Counted from the stretch's first letter, positions 13,866-26,263 are shown. The stretch: DNA of 64,000 bases from Sepiola atlantica (GCA_963556195.1 OY744520.1:147780929-147844928), one strand, 5' to 3'. Made by a program: numbers and translations. Notes: a model not told the origin generated them from the letters alone.

Positions 13866-14465
13866 CACCCCAAACAAGGCAGGCCGCCACTGAAGACGTA
13901 AAGTGTTACTGTGAATTATGGTGTAGGTTTCGGGTGTCATGCTAAGTGGAGAGCTGTGTTGTGAGATGGCTGTTCACATTAGTTCTCACTCTCTGCATGT
14001 CTGTACATTCGGAAAACAAGGAGCAGGGAAGAGAGTTCCAGATGACGGCAGCACGAGGTAAGAAGCTATTGGAGTAGAAGCCTTTCCAGCATCTGGAGAC
14101 CTCCACAGTGAATGGATGGGGGGTGCTGATTGACGAGTTTGTCTAGTGCATTTACGTCGAGAGAGCACCAGAGCAACCAGTCCATCAGAACACATTCCAT
14201 TGAAGTATTTGTGAAACAAGCACAACGATACGACATTGCGGCGATAGGACAGGTGCTGGAGTTTGGTGGATAGTGAGGGACCTATTAAGTAGGCGACTCT
14301 TTTTCGGACTTTGTCTAAAAGGGAGAGACTAGTGGGTGATGCACCAGCCCAGATGTGGCAACAATACTCGATGCATGGGCGGATGGTGGCTTTCTAGAGA
14401 TACAGGATAATGTCAGGTGTGAGGAGTTTACTAGCACGGTAGAGGGAGCCTACCTTCTTTATTTA
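13866..14465 (-). mobile_element. LINE 3' part with RT C-terminus (minus)
   Basis: The 79-codon minus frame 13986-14225 reads LFHKYFNGMCSDGLVALV, then a PPIHSLWRSPDAG-like block. This is the familiar tail of CR1/L2/Jockey-type RTs, ending before the 3' UTR. The 3' terminus is the TGTTTGGGGTGAAA-type end complementary to 13861-13876. The copy is 5' truncated and aligns with 7409-8068 and 17195-17800. Confidence 0.8.
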
Positions 14466-14744
14466 TTAAACCCTGTTTATTATTATTAAATTAAAAATAA
14501 GTCATGTCAGTGATAATTCTGATCATTTCTGTTAGGGTGTTGGGAGGAAACGATAAGTTAATATTATTTTAGGTGTCTATGGAGTAAATTTAAACATTGC
14601 TTTACAGGGGCATTGGTATATACAGATATTATGTATAAGCTGTGTATAGTTTTGTTTTGTATATTAATTTTTCTTTATTACCTTATTTACCCCGAACACT
14701 GAATACTTTAGATACATTAACTTCATTTTTAGTTTTCTCTTGAA

Positions 14745-15190
14745 ACACAGACAAATAGAAAATCTTTAAAAAAATTAAACACAGTCCAACTCTTTATAAA
14801 GTTACCTGATGGCACAGAGAAAAATAACTCGATTACATTACTGAGTATATCTAAATAAAATCCGACAATAAGCTAAACTTCGAAGTTCATCGAAAAACTA
14901 CACACAAAAATAACTACATAATTTCTACTCACACCATAATAACAGAATCAGAACAGGCACGATAGTTTGTTTCTTCCTACGTTTATTAAGAATTTGAAGC
15001 TCACAATATCTAGACAAAGAATTCAAATACATCGCAAATTCACTCATAACACTGCAATACCCCACATATTTCATATGAAATGTCGAAGTAAACAGCCCTA
15101 CAAATATTTTCCAGACACATTAAGAAAAAATCATATACACCGAACACTATTCTTATGACCAGACATTTGCTTCTTACTTACCGACGCAAA
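14745..15190 (+). pseudogene. Penelope-like element RT C-terminal remnant
   Basis: Plus-strand frames with several stops and shifts read LNFEVHRKTT-like, then FYSHHNNRIRTGTI, FFLRLLRI and YIANSL..LQYPTYFI. This order matches the conserved segment after the catalytic YIDD of Penelope-like RTs, as seen in the 49-kb copy (LEFKVHRNK, HFYSHHHSKIKTGIIIGFFL). The YIDD part and the GIY-YIG endonuclease are not visible. It is dead and unrelated to the neighbouring LINEs. Confidence 0.65.
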
Positions 15191-15199
15191 TAATGCAAT

Positions 15200-16497
15200 A
15201 ATTTACAACACTCTAAATTAAGTATTCCAATATTACCCACTACATTACAAACTGTAAAACAAACATAAAAACAACACATTTTCGAAAAACAATGCAGGTA
15301 TGTATACTGTCCCATGCAATAATTTTCATCAGATGTATGTTTTGATAAAAAATAACAATTCGCTAAATGCACTATTCTCTCATGCTCAATGACCAATCCT
15401 CTTAGCTTTAAACACGCTAGCCTCATTAAATTCATTTTCAATAAATCTCGGCGAAGATACAGAAAGCAAGAAAACTAAGCCCATACATGGAACTGGCTAC
15501 CAGACTTAACGGAATATGAAATAGTATAAACATTACTGTAACACTAATAATTGTACGAACACTAGGAAAAGTCCCGAGAACCCTTTAAAAAGACTAGGAG
15601 AAATAAAAGTCGGAAGCATACAACATATTGATGAAAAGGACTGAAATATTAAAAACAATCTGTGAAGGCGTAAAAAAGTATACACAAACATTACATGAAT
15701 GTAATGGAACTAAAACTGCCAGAAACCTTAAAAGTTGACCCCAAAACAGCAAACTCTGTTGCACCAAGCTCCGTTAGTACTACAAAAAATGATCATGAAG
15801 GGTGAAGGAAAATGGAAAGATAAAAAAGGAGAGCGCCACCTAGACCTCCACCAGAAGAGCACGGAAAGAACTAGAATTTTGAATAGACTTATTGCCACTT
15901 AAATTCCAACAGCGAGAATTCGATGGTAAATGGCTGTTGTGAGGATGGGAACTGATTTTAAACGGCTACTAAAAGTAACGGATAGTACTTGAAATCTGGG
16001 AAGACTTGTTATTCCCAGACTCAAAGGAACACCACCTGCTGTTGTTGCCAGGACGCGATCACTAGGAATTACTCTTGTGAGAATCCCAAGTGAGTAAATA
16101 ACACTACTTATAATGATGACGATCATTATCATCATAATCTTATATCTTTTGGTGTGATTGGATACAACTGCAAACCAATAATGAAGGTAGACGTGTTAAC
16201 GAAGCTCCGCCCTCTTCATAAACATGCCGAAGTAAAAGAACTCCCAGCGAAATGAGGAAAAACACATTTACTTTTAAAACGAAAAAGTAAGCAATAACAC
16301 TGCCATTATTTTTATGTGTTAAGTTTAAGTGCAAGCTACAAGAAAAGAAAGAAAATAACAGAAGTCCGCCATCTTCCCCGGTGGATTCATAAGATGCCCT
16401 CAGATATTTAATGGACAAGGGTCAACATTGCAATATGTTAAGTTGAATTTCGTTTAATTACGCAACGTAAATGCGTAAATATAAAAAACGGAAACAA

Positions 16498-16500
<3 letters not shown>
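15200..16500. other. unassigned DNA after the Penelope piece
   Basis: Minus frames at 15899-16135 and 16140-16418 have no recognisable domains. 15200-15600 could be a decayed extension of the Penelope-like element but I cannot align it convincingly. 15700-16130 is less AT-rich than its surroundings. Confidence 0.35.
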
Positions 16501-16582
<82 letters not shown>

Positions 16583-16860
16583 TGATTGTAAAAATGTGTT
16601 TTACTTAACGTAAAGGCAATGCATTTAAAGAATTGAGTGCTTTCCGTTATTAGTATCGTGAAAATATAAATTCATGGATAACTTTATTTAAATACGATAT
16701 ATTTATTACACTGAACAAATTTCATAGCTATGTTGGCAGAATACCGGACACAAAACAGTGCGGTCTGATTAAATAAAGTCACACGGATTAATCTGAAAAG
16801 GGAAAACAGATGCCCGTGGATAATTATTTTTATTAATAAATATTGACTATTCACACACAC

Positions 16861-16951
<91 letters not shown>

Positions 16952-17102
16952 TTAATGTTCATTATCAATTATCAGTGTGGATAGATAAAACTTTACCGCC
17001 GGTCAAAAGATTCGAACCATGAACACGAGTCCTTATAAGTTAACCAACATATGTATCAACACACACACACACACCCACCCACACACACACACACATACAC
17101 AC

Positions 17103-17175
<73 letters not shown>
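16500..17175. repeat. CA/TA/GA microsatellite cluster
   Basis: (AC)n at 16500-16527 is followed by (TA)n to 16575. (TA)n at 16866-16927 passes into (TG)n to 16951. CA-rich DNA at 17059-17103 leads to (TA)n at 17105-17152 and (GA)n at 17152-17175. Unique AT-rich DNA lies between. Confidence 0.95.
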
Positions 17176-17176
<1 letters not shown>

Positions 17177-17194
17177 AATAGATATATATTACTT

Positions 17195-18545
17195 TTATTC
17201 ACTCTATATTGCCACTGAAGCGAAAATAGGCTACTGTGATAGGGACCAGATATATAGAAGGCAAACTGGTGGGGAGTTTGACAGATAAATGTGTGCTGAT
17301 GTTACATTTAAATATCTGCATGTTCATAGAGTCAGAAAAAAGAGAGCAGGGAGGGAATTTTATTGGAAAGCAGTCTGAGAAAAGAAGCTACTCGAATAAA
17401 AAATATTTCGGCATCTAGGGGCCTTTTGATGGAAGTCGAGTAGGTCGAGGTAATTACATTGAGGGGCTACAAGTGCAGTAAGTTCATCGGAGCACATTCC
17501 GTGGAAGTACTTGTAAACAAGTTCAGGGATGCAACACTGCGGCAATGCTACAGGAGAAGAGGCTTGGCTGAGTGCATGACCTGTTAAGTTAGAACTTATT
17601 TTGCAACCTGTCTAGGGGGGAGAGGCCAGTGGTTGGTGCAAGCACCCATATGTGGCAACAATACTACATTAACAGACGACTAGTGGCTTTATAGATATAT
17701 TGTATATTGGCAGGTTTCAGAAGTTTTAGACATTGCATCATCTTTTATGTACTTATCCCACTTCATGTTTCTTGAGAATGTCAGGACAAACGTTTAAACG
17801 TTAGACTCTCAGCAAAGTTACTATCAGGCATAACAATTTGTGGTTGGAAAGGTTTCTCATTGTTGTGACCATCCATTTCTAGTCCTATTCTACTGCAGAG
17901 TGTAGGCTATTTTCAAGGATTCAGCCATTACTTGGTTTATTTGGGCATTCGATGTGTCTTATGCCGGGAACGTAAATGCACCAGGGGAGTTGTTTATGAA
18001 AGTAAGGAAAATCATTTGTTCAAGTATTTATTCCAGGGTCACATCAGTGGTGGCATGCTGTTGTTTAAAAGTATGGCCATCACGAACGGAAATATCCGAT
18101 TATATTAAATATTCGTTCAGTAATACTGTACGAGTTGATTTTCCTGAGAAAAACTTTAAGCCAGACATTGTCAAAGGGCTTAAACAGATCTAGTGCTACC
18201 ACTGTACCTGCACCTAACTTATCTAATGTTCGGTGCATACGCTCAGAAAAGACCGTTAGGTTATCGCTAGTAGGAAGGGGTAGACTATATCCATATGTTT
18301 TTCATAGAACAGGTTAGCATTTTCAAGTTGATGACATCTCGCTAGAGTGATTAAAGATTTTAGCAAAAAGTAGGAAATGATTTATCGGACAATAATTTTG
18401 TTGGGCAGTTTTTTTGTCAGATTGCTTGAAAACTAAAACCACAGAGACAATCAAGGTTCCGCAGGGCATTTGTCGGAAAGGTTAAAGACAAGGGTCAGCT
18501 CATTTCCTTTAACAATTATAAGACACCTTTCTAACAGCTGAGTAC
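17195..18545 (-). pseudogene. LINE RT gene remnant, longest copy (minus)
   Basis: Read on the minus strand from 18545: N-terminal RT blocks (ELTLVFNLSDKCPAEP, then TKKLPNKIIVR), SLITLARCHQLENANLFYEK, motif A (VVALDLFKPFDNVW near 18165-18200), then the C-terminal tail LVYKYFHGMCSDELTALVAP in the 17360-17545 frame and the 3' UTR. Several stops and shifts kill it. Layout matches a CR1/L2/Jockey-type RT; the endonuclease is absent. It lies tail-away from the next LINE copy at 18.6 kb, forming a head-to-head pair. Confidence 0.78.
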
Positions 18546-18599
18546 AACATTCAAAACCCGAAGCCTAACATTTACAGGTAACACGAATAAGAACAAATA

Positions 18600-19187
18600 C
18601 ATAGAAGATACTGCTAAATTTGCTGCAAAAGTGGGATTTCTCTACCGGGCTAGGAAACTTCTAACTGCTAGTACTATGTATCCCTACAAAGCACCCATTC
18701 GTGCACGTGTGTAGCATTGTTGCCACATTTGGTCTGGTGCACACACCACTAATCTCTCCCTCTTAGAACTGATTACAAAAAGCCTACAACCTAATAGGTC
18801 CTACACTGTCTACCAAGCTTCCGCCTCTGTTCCATCGCTACAATATTGCATCCCTATGCAAGTAATTCAATGGACTGTGAGCTGACAAACTTGCTGCACT
18901 TGTGCCACCTCAACGGAAATACCCCGACCAATTCGGCAATCAGCAAAACCCCACCCTATAACTTGAGAGGTTATTAGATGCCAAACAGCTTTCTGCACTC
19001 TGTCGTATAACCGCTTTGGAATTCCCGCCTTGCCCCTTGTTTCCCCGCAGTGCCAAAATGCACAAATCTTAATGTAATGTGAAGAAAAATCTCGTTGCAC
19101 AACTTCCCACCTAGGATGCCCCTATAAATCTTGACTCTAATTTAAAGTAGCCACTTCGTCTCAGTGGACATGTGCTTGTTTGGGGTA
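18600..19187 (+). mobile_element. LINE 3' part with RT C-terminus (plus)
   Basis: Plus-strand frames read AAKVGFLYRARKLLTAST, HCCHIWSGAHTTNLSLLE and onward to a 3' UTR ending GCTTGTTTGGGGTAAATACA at 19168-19187. The 3' end matches those at 13.87 and 29.25 kb, which defines the terminus of this family. It is 5' truncated and has premature stops. Confidence 0.78.
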
Positions 19188-19252
19188 AATACACAATTTT
19201 TTAAATCAACATTTGCCTCGTATGAGTTTATATCAAACAGTGTCTCCAACTG

Positions 19253-19443
19253 GGAGGTGACAGTGGTTAAGTGGATATCGACACGGACTGTTCCAAGTTC
19301 GATTCCAGTCGGTTCCACAGTACCACTTTCACTTAGGGATGTTGGCAACCTTCTCGTGGTCCTTTCCAGAAAGATTTCTAACTAGAAAAACATCAGGTTA
19401 ACTAATGCCAACACCAGAATCATCTGATTCACACGAAAGAAGA
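19253..19443 (+). mobile_element. tRNA-derived SINE with 14-bp target-site duplication
   Basis: The head has a Pol III A-box-like TGGTTAAGTGG (about 19264-19274) and a B-box-like AGTTCGATTCC (about 19293-19303), spaced as in a tRNA gene. The 191-bp body is bounded by AGTGTCTCCAACTG at 19239-19252 and AGTGTCTCTAACTG at 19444-19457, one mismatch in 14. This is a complete insertion just past a LINE 3' end. The tail is short and A/G-rich. The 73-codon frame over it is accidental. Confidence 0.82.
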
Positions 19444-19459
19444 AGTGTCTCTAACTGCA

Positions 19460-21170
19460 TATCGTATTGCCATTGCTTTCGAATATGTCTTCTTACACAT
19501 TACACACACTGTTTCAAGCAAACTACGACAATTATAGCTATACAAGGAAAATAGCTGTCTCAGAACGGGTACAAGCAATAAATATAATATTAGTTTTACA
19601 CTTTAATGTTCTCTTCTTTCTAAGAAGTGTCTAGTACGGTTTCGGTACCCCGTCCCCCTAAATGATAACGTTTTCATAAAAAATAAATAATGTGGCCACG
19701 TTACTCACCTTGATGTCTAGTATACATATTCCATAATTAATAATAAGTTCAATACTTAATGATTTTCACAAGCATATACATATTATTGACACTCACGCGC
19801 GATCTTTTTAAAACGTATTTATTAATTTGACTTCAAATTTGACGCAGACCAATTATTTCCTCTATTTAATATTGTTTTATCTAACTTATTGAAAAAGTGT
19901 AATTGTATAATGGTGATCTACCTATTTCGGGGTAAGTACACTTTTCCAGACACTATGAATAAGGTTACGACTAAGTGCCGTGGTTGTCATGGCGGCATTC
20001 ATAAGTGGAAGCCATAGGAACAATACAGAGGTTTCTGTACATACTATTTCTGTACTTTTGTAAATACACTCTAGTAAATATACCACCATGTTGTCTTAAT
20101 CATTATTGGTCCTTCAAGATCACAACACGATGTTCTTTTAGGAAGGGGTATGTGACATACACTGACCAGAATAGAGACACTGATCATACACTACATACAC
20201 AACATACACAACGTAAGCATTGACCAATAACACATTAATGAATCAATAGAGGACGTAGAAACATACATGCAGACAGAGTCACTAACCCACTGCAGGGATC
20301 ATAAATACACGGAGACACACAAGAAACATACACAGGGACCCACACTTGGACACACAAAAGCAGCACCCCACAAAAAGAAGGATGTTTGTTTAATTTTATT
20401 TGAGTCGAAGTTCTTAGAAATCAAGGGACCCTTTTCCTGGCCCTAACACTTGATCTTTAACGTTGAGTTAGTAAAGTTAAGAACATTAACTTTCCCGTCC
20501 CCAATTGACCACTTCACTATGTTATAGTATATCTTTCTTGAGGTCTCTCGGTTTTACTGGATTCATCTAGTCTGGTGGATTATTCAGCTAAGTTCTGTTA
20601 CTTGAGGTTACATTACTTGGAAAAAGTGTACCATTCTTCGTATTAGCTAGTGTAGAGTCCTGCCGAGAGGATATTATTTGTGCTTCGAATACTATGTTAT
20701 TTTTAATATTTTGTCAGAGTGTACATGTAGGAGGAAGTAACCTCATGCCAGGTTGTCCTGATAAACCTCTGCCCAGAGAGACCTTAGGCACCAGGGAAAA
20801 GTCTCTAGCAGGCATTACAATTCACCCCATGTATGTGTGTGTATGTGCACACGCAGACACGCCAGTGAACATATAAAGGTCATAACACAACAGTAATTAA
20901 CGCAAATAATTTAATCATTTACACACTAAAGGCCATAAACACAGACACTTAGAAGACAAAAACACACACATACAGCTTTACCATATTCAAAAATAAATCT
21001 CTCTCCTACACTCTAATACAAAATAGCATGAAATATCATAAATGCACACGCACCCACAGAATAGACACACCTACATACACATCCTAAAGCTCTCCCATTG
21101 CTCTCACTCGAACAAGGTCTAACAGAGTAACAAACACACAGACTGACACAAATCAACACACACGACCTTA
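19460..21170. other. mostly unique DNA
   Basis: Apart from a short repeat at 19640-19735 (listed separately) there are only CA-rich stretches and weak frames. 20240-20360 and 20940-21170 are notably rich in CACA. No gene was recognised. Confidence 0.4.
19640..19735 (-). repeat. dispersed repeat shared with 43.2 and 43.4 kb
   Basis: On the minus strand it reads GAATATGTATACTAGACA, GGTGAGTAACGTGGCCACAT and a CCC-rich block. The two copies at 43150-43250 and 43425-43520 have the same order. Function is unknown; a small non-autonomous element is likely. Confidence 0.6.
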
Positions 21171-21173
21171 GAT

Positions 21174-21248
21174 AAAAAACTGTCTCCAAAATAAGCAGAA
21201 ATTGTCTTTATAAAAGACAATTTCTGCTTATTTTGGAGACAGTTTTTT
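21174..21248. repeat. perfect 36-bp inverted repeat, 3-bp loop
   Basis: 21174-21209 is the exact reverse complement of 21213-21248, with ATA between. Either strand would fold into a 36-bp perfect hairpin. The arms contain CTGTCTCCAAAATAAGCAG. It could be a young MITE or palindromic duplication, or a source of small RNA. No second copy was noticed in the window. Confidence 0.92.
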
Positions 21249-21474
21249 TTTTTATATATAATAGAAAAATAATTAAACACACATATAGGAAAAGGAAAAA
21301 CAAACGACAGAGAGAAAACTGCCCCAAAAATGAATTTGCTATACTCGCATTAGTAAATACTTGGAAACGCTAAGTATGTTAGAAAAAAGTGTATCATAAA
21401 AACATTAAATATGTTTATAGGTATTTGCGTGAGAAAATTAAATAATGGATAATTTTAAAATGATGGTAGCTCCC

Positions 21475-21479
<5 letters not shown>

Positions 21480-21541
<62 letters not shown>
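21480..21541. repeat. (TA)n microsatellite
   Basis: About 62 bp of pure TA repeat. Confidence 0.97.
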
Positions 21542-21543
<2 letters not shown>

Positions 21544-21699
21544 TATGAAAATATAATTATGGCAAGTAGGCTACATTGAGGCGTAAATTTGAATCCCAGC
21601 AGGTAGTCATCGATCTAAATACATTTTATGAAGCCTGATAAATTCCGCGGTAATGAAACATGAACGTCTCTGTGGAGTTTTCTTGCCATAAATATATTT

Positions 21700-21727
21700 T
21701 TCATACGATATATACATATATATACAT

Positions 21728-21779
<52 letters not shown>

Positions 21780-21840
21780 GCTATATACATATATATATAC
21801 ATATACACATATATATGTATATATCTATATACATATATAT

Positions 21841-21895
<55 letters not shown>

Positions 21896-21907
21896 CATAT
21901 ATATACA
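21700..21907. repeat. (TA)n with ATAC/ATGT interruptions
   Basis: About 200 bp of interrupted TA repeat borders the end of the tandem SINE at 21.9 kb. YIYI frames here are spurious. Confidence 0.95.
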
Positions 21908-22113
21908 TGATGTTATTTTTATGTAATTGTCTTTTAATTTCTTTTATTATCATTGCAGCGTTTGTTGCTTTTGTAATACTGCTTCATCAATTGTTTCACT
22001 TCCTAAGTGATACAAGCGCAGATAATTGTATTATTAGTCGCACTTAATTTTATAGGACGTACCTTTTGTTAAAATATATTTTTTTATTCATTTTATGCAT
22101 ACATAAAAGTTAG

Positions 22114-22155
22114 ACATGGACACGTGTTGCTGGCTCAAAGTCGGCATCAGCGTGG
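22114..22155 (-). ncRNA. decayed hammerhead core, copy A
   Basis: On the minus strand it reads CACG, CTGATGC, CGACTTTGAGCCA, GCAAC, ACGTGTC, CATGTC. Relative to the family consensus, the conserved A after CTGATG is C and GAAA is GCAA, so this copy should be inactive. Stem III (ACACGTGT palindrome) and the cleavage-site GTC are kept. Confidence 0.6.
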
Positions 22156-22445
22156 CTAATTTAGACAAGGATCAAATCTTCGATGTTGATGTCAATAGTC
22201 TGACGTTTTACTTCCAGGCTATGACGCCTTACCTAGAAATATATACGGTCTTCATCACCTAAATATTTTATGTATTTTTATGTAATTGTTCCTTTATCTT
22301 TTTATTGGTGATTGCAGCGTTTTTTTGTGGGCTGTTTTGTCAATTGAAGATGAATACAATTTCATTATTAGTCACCCTTTACTTTATAGGACTTATTTTT
22401 CGTTAATATTTATTTTTATTAATTTTATACGTACATAAAAGTAAT

Positions 22446-22486
22446 CCATGGACACGTGTTTATGGCTCACAGCCGTCATTAGCATG
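22446..22486 (-). ncRNA. decayed hammerhead core, copy B
   Basis: On the minus strand it reads CATG, CTAATGA, CGGCTGTGAGCCA, TAAAC, ACGTGTC, CATGG. Stem I (CATG/CATG), stem II (GGCT/AGCC) and stem III are all intact. One change in CTGATGA and one in GAAA would abolish cleavage. Confidence 0.65.
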
Positions 22487-22529
22487 ACTAAGTTAGAAAA
22501 GTGTCGAACTTACCATGTCCATACCTCCA

Positions 22530-22530
22530 T

Positions 22531-22588
<58 letters not shown>

Positions 22589-22666
22589 GTATATATACAT
22601 ACATATGTATATATACATTCATATATATATACATATCTATACATACATACATATATTTATATACAT

Positions 22667-22745
<79 letters not shown>
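22530..22745. repeat. (TA)n with CATA and CA segments
   Basis: Interrupted (TA)n with a short (CA)n at 22668-22684. The long YIYI frame 22448-22888 spans it and is an artefact. Confidence 0.95.
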
Positions 22746-22746
<1 letters not shown>

Positions 22747-22749
22747 TCT

Positions 22750-23660
22750 GTCTTCAACAATGGTCCTTTGCCCGTTTTTATTCCCTATGATTAATCTTCC
22801 TCCAATTATTCGAATCGTCTTACATCTTTTGTTATCGATCTATCTTCTTCTTCGTCTTCTTCTGATACTTTTCTCTCTACCCACTTAACTTCAGCTTTGC
22901 CGTGCTCTTCTCATTAAGAAAACCCGTTTAGTTCCGGTCCTCATTACGCGCTCACCAATCGCTTACAAACAAAACGAGCGCCGATCAAACGAGCCGCTCG
23001 CTAAAAAGGCCTTTTCTCGTCTTCATTATCCGACCCTTTATAGCCAATGCCTTTTTCTTAAGATAGTCTTATCTTCGACCCCCTCCTTTGACAAACGTAA
23101 CTTTTAATCAATGCATCACAAATCCGGGCCGCCGTGCAGGTTTTCTTGTTCTCCCATGGTCGAGCCAAACAAATAGACAACCAGCCATCCACCACCTGCG
23201 AACAATGACGTTATTAATTATATGGTTATCTGTCTTGGTAAATCTTTTGTCAGCTATCCACTTTTGAAGTAAAGGTCTCTGGTAATCGATTGATGAAACC
23301 GGACAAATACAGTGTGTTTGCTTATTGAAGTTTTGATTGTTGCCTGCTTCGATTAATATCAACTGAAATTATACGATAATACTTTTTCCATTGTAGATAT
23401 TATACAAATATATAGAATAGTATATTTTACGTTATTTACCACTTGAAATTATAGACAAAGATACACGCTCGGGTATCAGGAATTAAAAGAATAAACACAT
23501 ATACCAATGAACAGTGCCATCTTAGAGTTATATAGTCGCAGTTTAGGTAGATTGCGGACTGTGCAATAGCTCGGGGTTAACGCATCAGACACTCACATGA
23601 GATAGCCTCACTAGAAGCATGTGAATCGTTAGTAAAATTCTAAAATAAATAAAACTGGAT
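22750..23660. other. relatively GC-rich unique DNA
   Basis: 22880-23180 is clearly richer in G+C and CpG than its surroundings (GCGCTCACC, GAGCGCCGATC, GGGCCGCCG) and holds two CCAAT-type words (ACCAATCGC at 22951; ATTGGCTATAAAGGG on the minus strand near 23037). This could be a promoter or an old CpG-containing exon. The 84-codon minus frame 23108-23362 has no recognisable domain. Confidence 0.35.
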
Positions 23661-23670
23661 GCATACACAC

Positions 23671-23672
<2 letters not shown>

Positions 23673-23746
<74 letters not shown>

Positions 23747-23770
23747 TATAATGAGAGAGAGAGAGAGAAA
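23673..23770. repeat. (TA)n-(GA)n microsatellite
   Basis: TA repeat with one interruption, followed by short (GA)n. Confidence 0.95.
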
Positions 23771-23779
23771 GTTGAGACT

Positions 23780-24223
23780 AAAACATTTACACCGTTATTT
23801 GTATCAGTTCCAAAAATTTAACATTAACAAATAGTTTGCTTACATTCGTTTGCAAGACGATTTTGAATTTATTTATATCGTATTATTTTTGGAAAATTCT
23901 AATATGTCATTGTTCAGCGCCTGCTCTCAACATCAAAAATAAAAGTCAAGAAAAACATCAGCATTTTTCTACTTATTTAAAGGAATATCTAATCATTATA
24001 GTAAAAAAGACACATATATATAAATTTATAATACTAATACAAATACTAATAATGGCAATAATAATTACAATATAATGAAAAAAATATAAATAATATAATC
24101 AAAAGTGTAAAGCAATAATTCGAAAAATACAAGTGATTAGAGCATAATAAGAAGAATCAGAGAATAAATTGTTAATAATTATAGTAATCCATAAACATAA
24201 TAATGATGATGATGATGATGATG

Positions 24224-24304
<81 letters not shown>

Positions 24305-25410
24305 TACATAAAAATATAGAGTAAGATAATTTATATGAAGGGTTTTATAGAATATAATAATATAAGAAAATACTAAAAAAAATAAATAAAATATAATAAA
24401 ATAAGAAAAATTAAATAAAATACATCAAATAGAAAAACTCAACTAAAATAAAAGAGAATAATAAAATGAAGTAAAGTAATAATGATAATAAAATAGTTAT
24501 ATTATTAATAATATAACATAATATAAAACAATCTTTTAAAAATATATACAAGATAGTTTTATAATCAGTATATAAATAACATTTATAGTAAAGCAGATAA
24601 ATTCATAACAATGATCTAATCGTCAAATCGATCTAAAGGCAACGGGAAATACTTTAACAAAAGTTTTTAATCAGCAACCCCAAACAAATCCAAATCTTAA
24701 AAAAGAATTAACGATAATTAAGTATATTGTTTATTAAATGTTAAATTGAATATTAAAATAAAACTCATAGAACCAAAATATTTAGGCCTAGGATACTCCT
24801 CATAAAGAAAATACATACATTTCGGATAGTTAGAGATTATTGTGTAAATGTAAGTATAAATTAATTAGATTTATGGGAATAATTCATTTAGAATTTATAA
24901 ATTCTTAAATGCTGGACAAAAAATGTGTAGGCTAATGGCACAAGTCTAAAGCTAATTACATATAAGTAGATTATAGTTAAAAAAGAAAGAGGTCGAAATA
25001 TTAATGTATATGAATTTTAGATATATAGAAAAAGTTAAAAATCTAAATAGAGCTGGTATATAGACAGAGAATTAATATTGTACTAGGTAAGTATTTAGGG
25101 GTATATTGAATATATTAACTTTCTAATATGTGGAGACACGGGGTATGAAATGCTATAAATGTGAGTAAGAGTAAACCTGAAGAATCACAAATCTAACATG
25201 TAAGCGTTAATTAACCAACAATTGTTAATTAAAATTTAAATCAATGGACTAAACATGTAAAAACGTTGGTAATATACAGGGTTGAATTAAATAAAAGTGA
25301 AAAAAATACTATTCAAAGAAAATACATGGTTTAATTGGATAAGTGGAAGGTTATTACAATATTAGTTAAAGCAAAGAATATGACATAGATTTTATATGTA
25401 TAGCATATCA
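23780..25410. other. very A-rich DNA with (AAT)n/(GAT)n
   Basis: (GAT)n then (AAT)n occupy 24202-24302. The following 1 kb is A-rich with irregular AATAAT runs. No gene or element is recognised. Confidence 0.6.
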
Positions 25411-25412
25411 TA

Positions 25413-25413
<1 letters not shown>

Positions 25414-25471
<58 letters not shown>
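25414..25471. repeat. (TA)n microsatellite
   Basis: About 57 bp of TA repeat. Confidence 0.95.
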
Positions 25472-25475
<4 letters not shown>

Positions 25476-26035
25476 TGGAAGGTATTTAACTATTAAAACT
25501 ATATGAAAAACAACAACAAACCAAAATCACTTTTAGTCGAAAGTTCTTCGTTGGACAATGACTTTGCTTGTAAGTAAATGCACCTTTTAATTTGCTTCCA
25601 AGAATATACGCTACTTTTAACATTATTTAAGGGAGCATCAGTTGTTTACTATGAAACACTGTTTCGGGAATTTAAATAGAAAACCGTATTTCATCTCATT
25701 GCTTCCCAGTTGAGTTGATCAGACCCCACTTCCATTAAAAACAAGAACAAAAACGTTCTGTATATTAGATCTCATTTTTTGTTCCAGATTAATGTTTTGC
25801 TGACTGATTTTGTTATTAAAATGTTCTCTTTTCCTCTGTTGTTCATCTGTGTCTAAGAAAATGTATTTGTTATTTACGAACGTTTGCTGTATTTTATAGG
25901 GTTCGGATGAATCCATTACACTATTTATTTAGTTTTATGTATTTATATTATTATTTATATTCAGTTTAATTTTAAAATATTTAAAATATAAAAATAAAAA
26001 TATATACATTTATTTGTTTCAATATATATAATACA

Positions 26036-26040
26036 TGTGT

Positions 26041-26091
<51 letters not shown>

Positions 26092-26263
26092 CGTGGGCAA
26101 AAATCGGATTAGTCTTGTCTTTTTTTTAGTGTTCTTAATATCCGGCTTTCTACTGGTGACATTTCCAATGCGATTCTCACTTTTTATTTTTCTTCAGTCT
26201 TTTGAGAGATGTGATAGACACAACACTCTGGTTGATTGACGAAAAACTGTAATATTGTTTATG

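Larger units (their letters stand above)
21908..22510 (-). mobile_element. tandem tRNA-headed SINE/retrozyme, about 1.8 units
   Basis: On the minus strand the order is hammerhead-like core (22446-22486), body, junction GGTGATGAAGACCGTATATA, tRNA-like head, second core (22114-22155), and a second body ending at (TA)n. The two cores are 332 bp apart. The same body, junction and head recur on the plus strand at 30178-30634. Shared blocks include ACGCTGCAATCACC, AAATATTTAGGTGAT, TACGTCCTATAAA and AAGTGAAACAAT. The element codes for nothing. Tandem units each containing a ribozyme are typical of retrozymes, while tRNA-like boxes are typical of SINEs; this family seems to combine both. Confidence 0.75.

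Noticed and set aside
22448..22888. 146-codon open frame and many similar YIYIYI frames
   Set aside because: They are translations of (TA)n and (CATA)n, open in most frames simply because the repeat has no stop in those phases.
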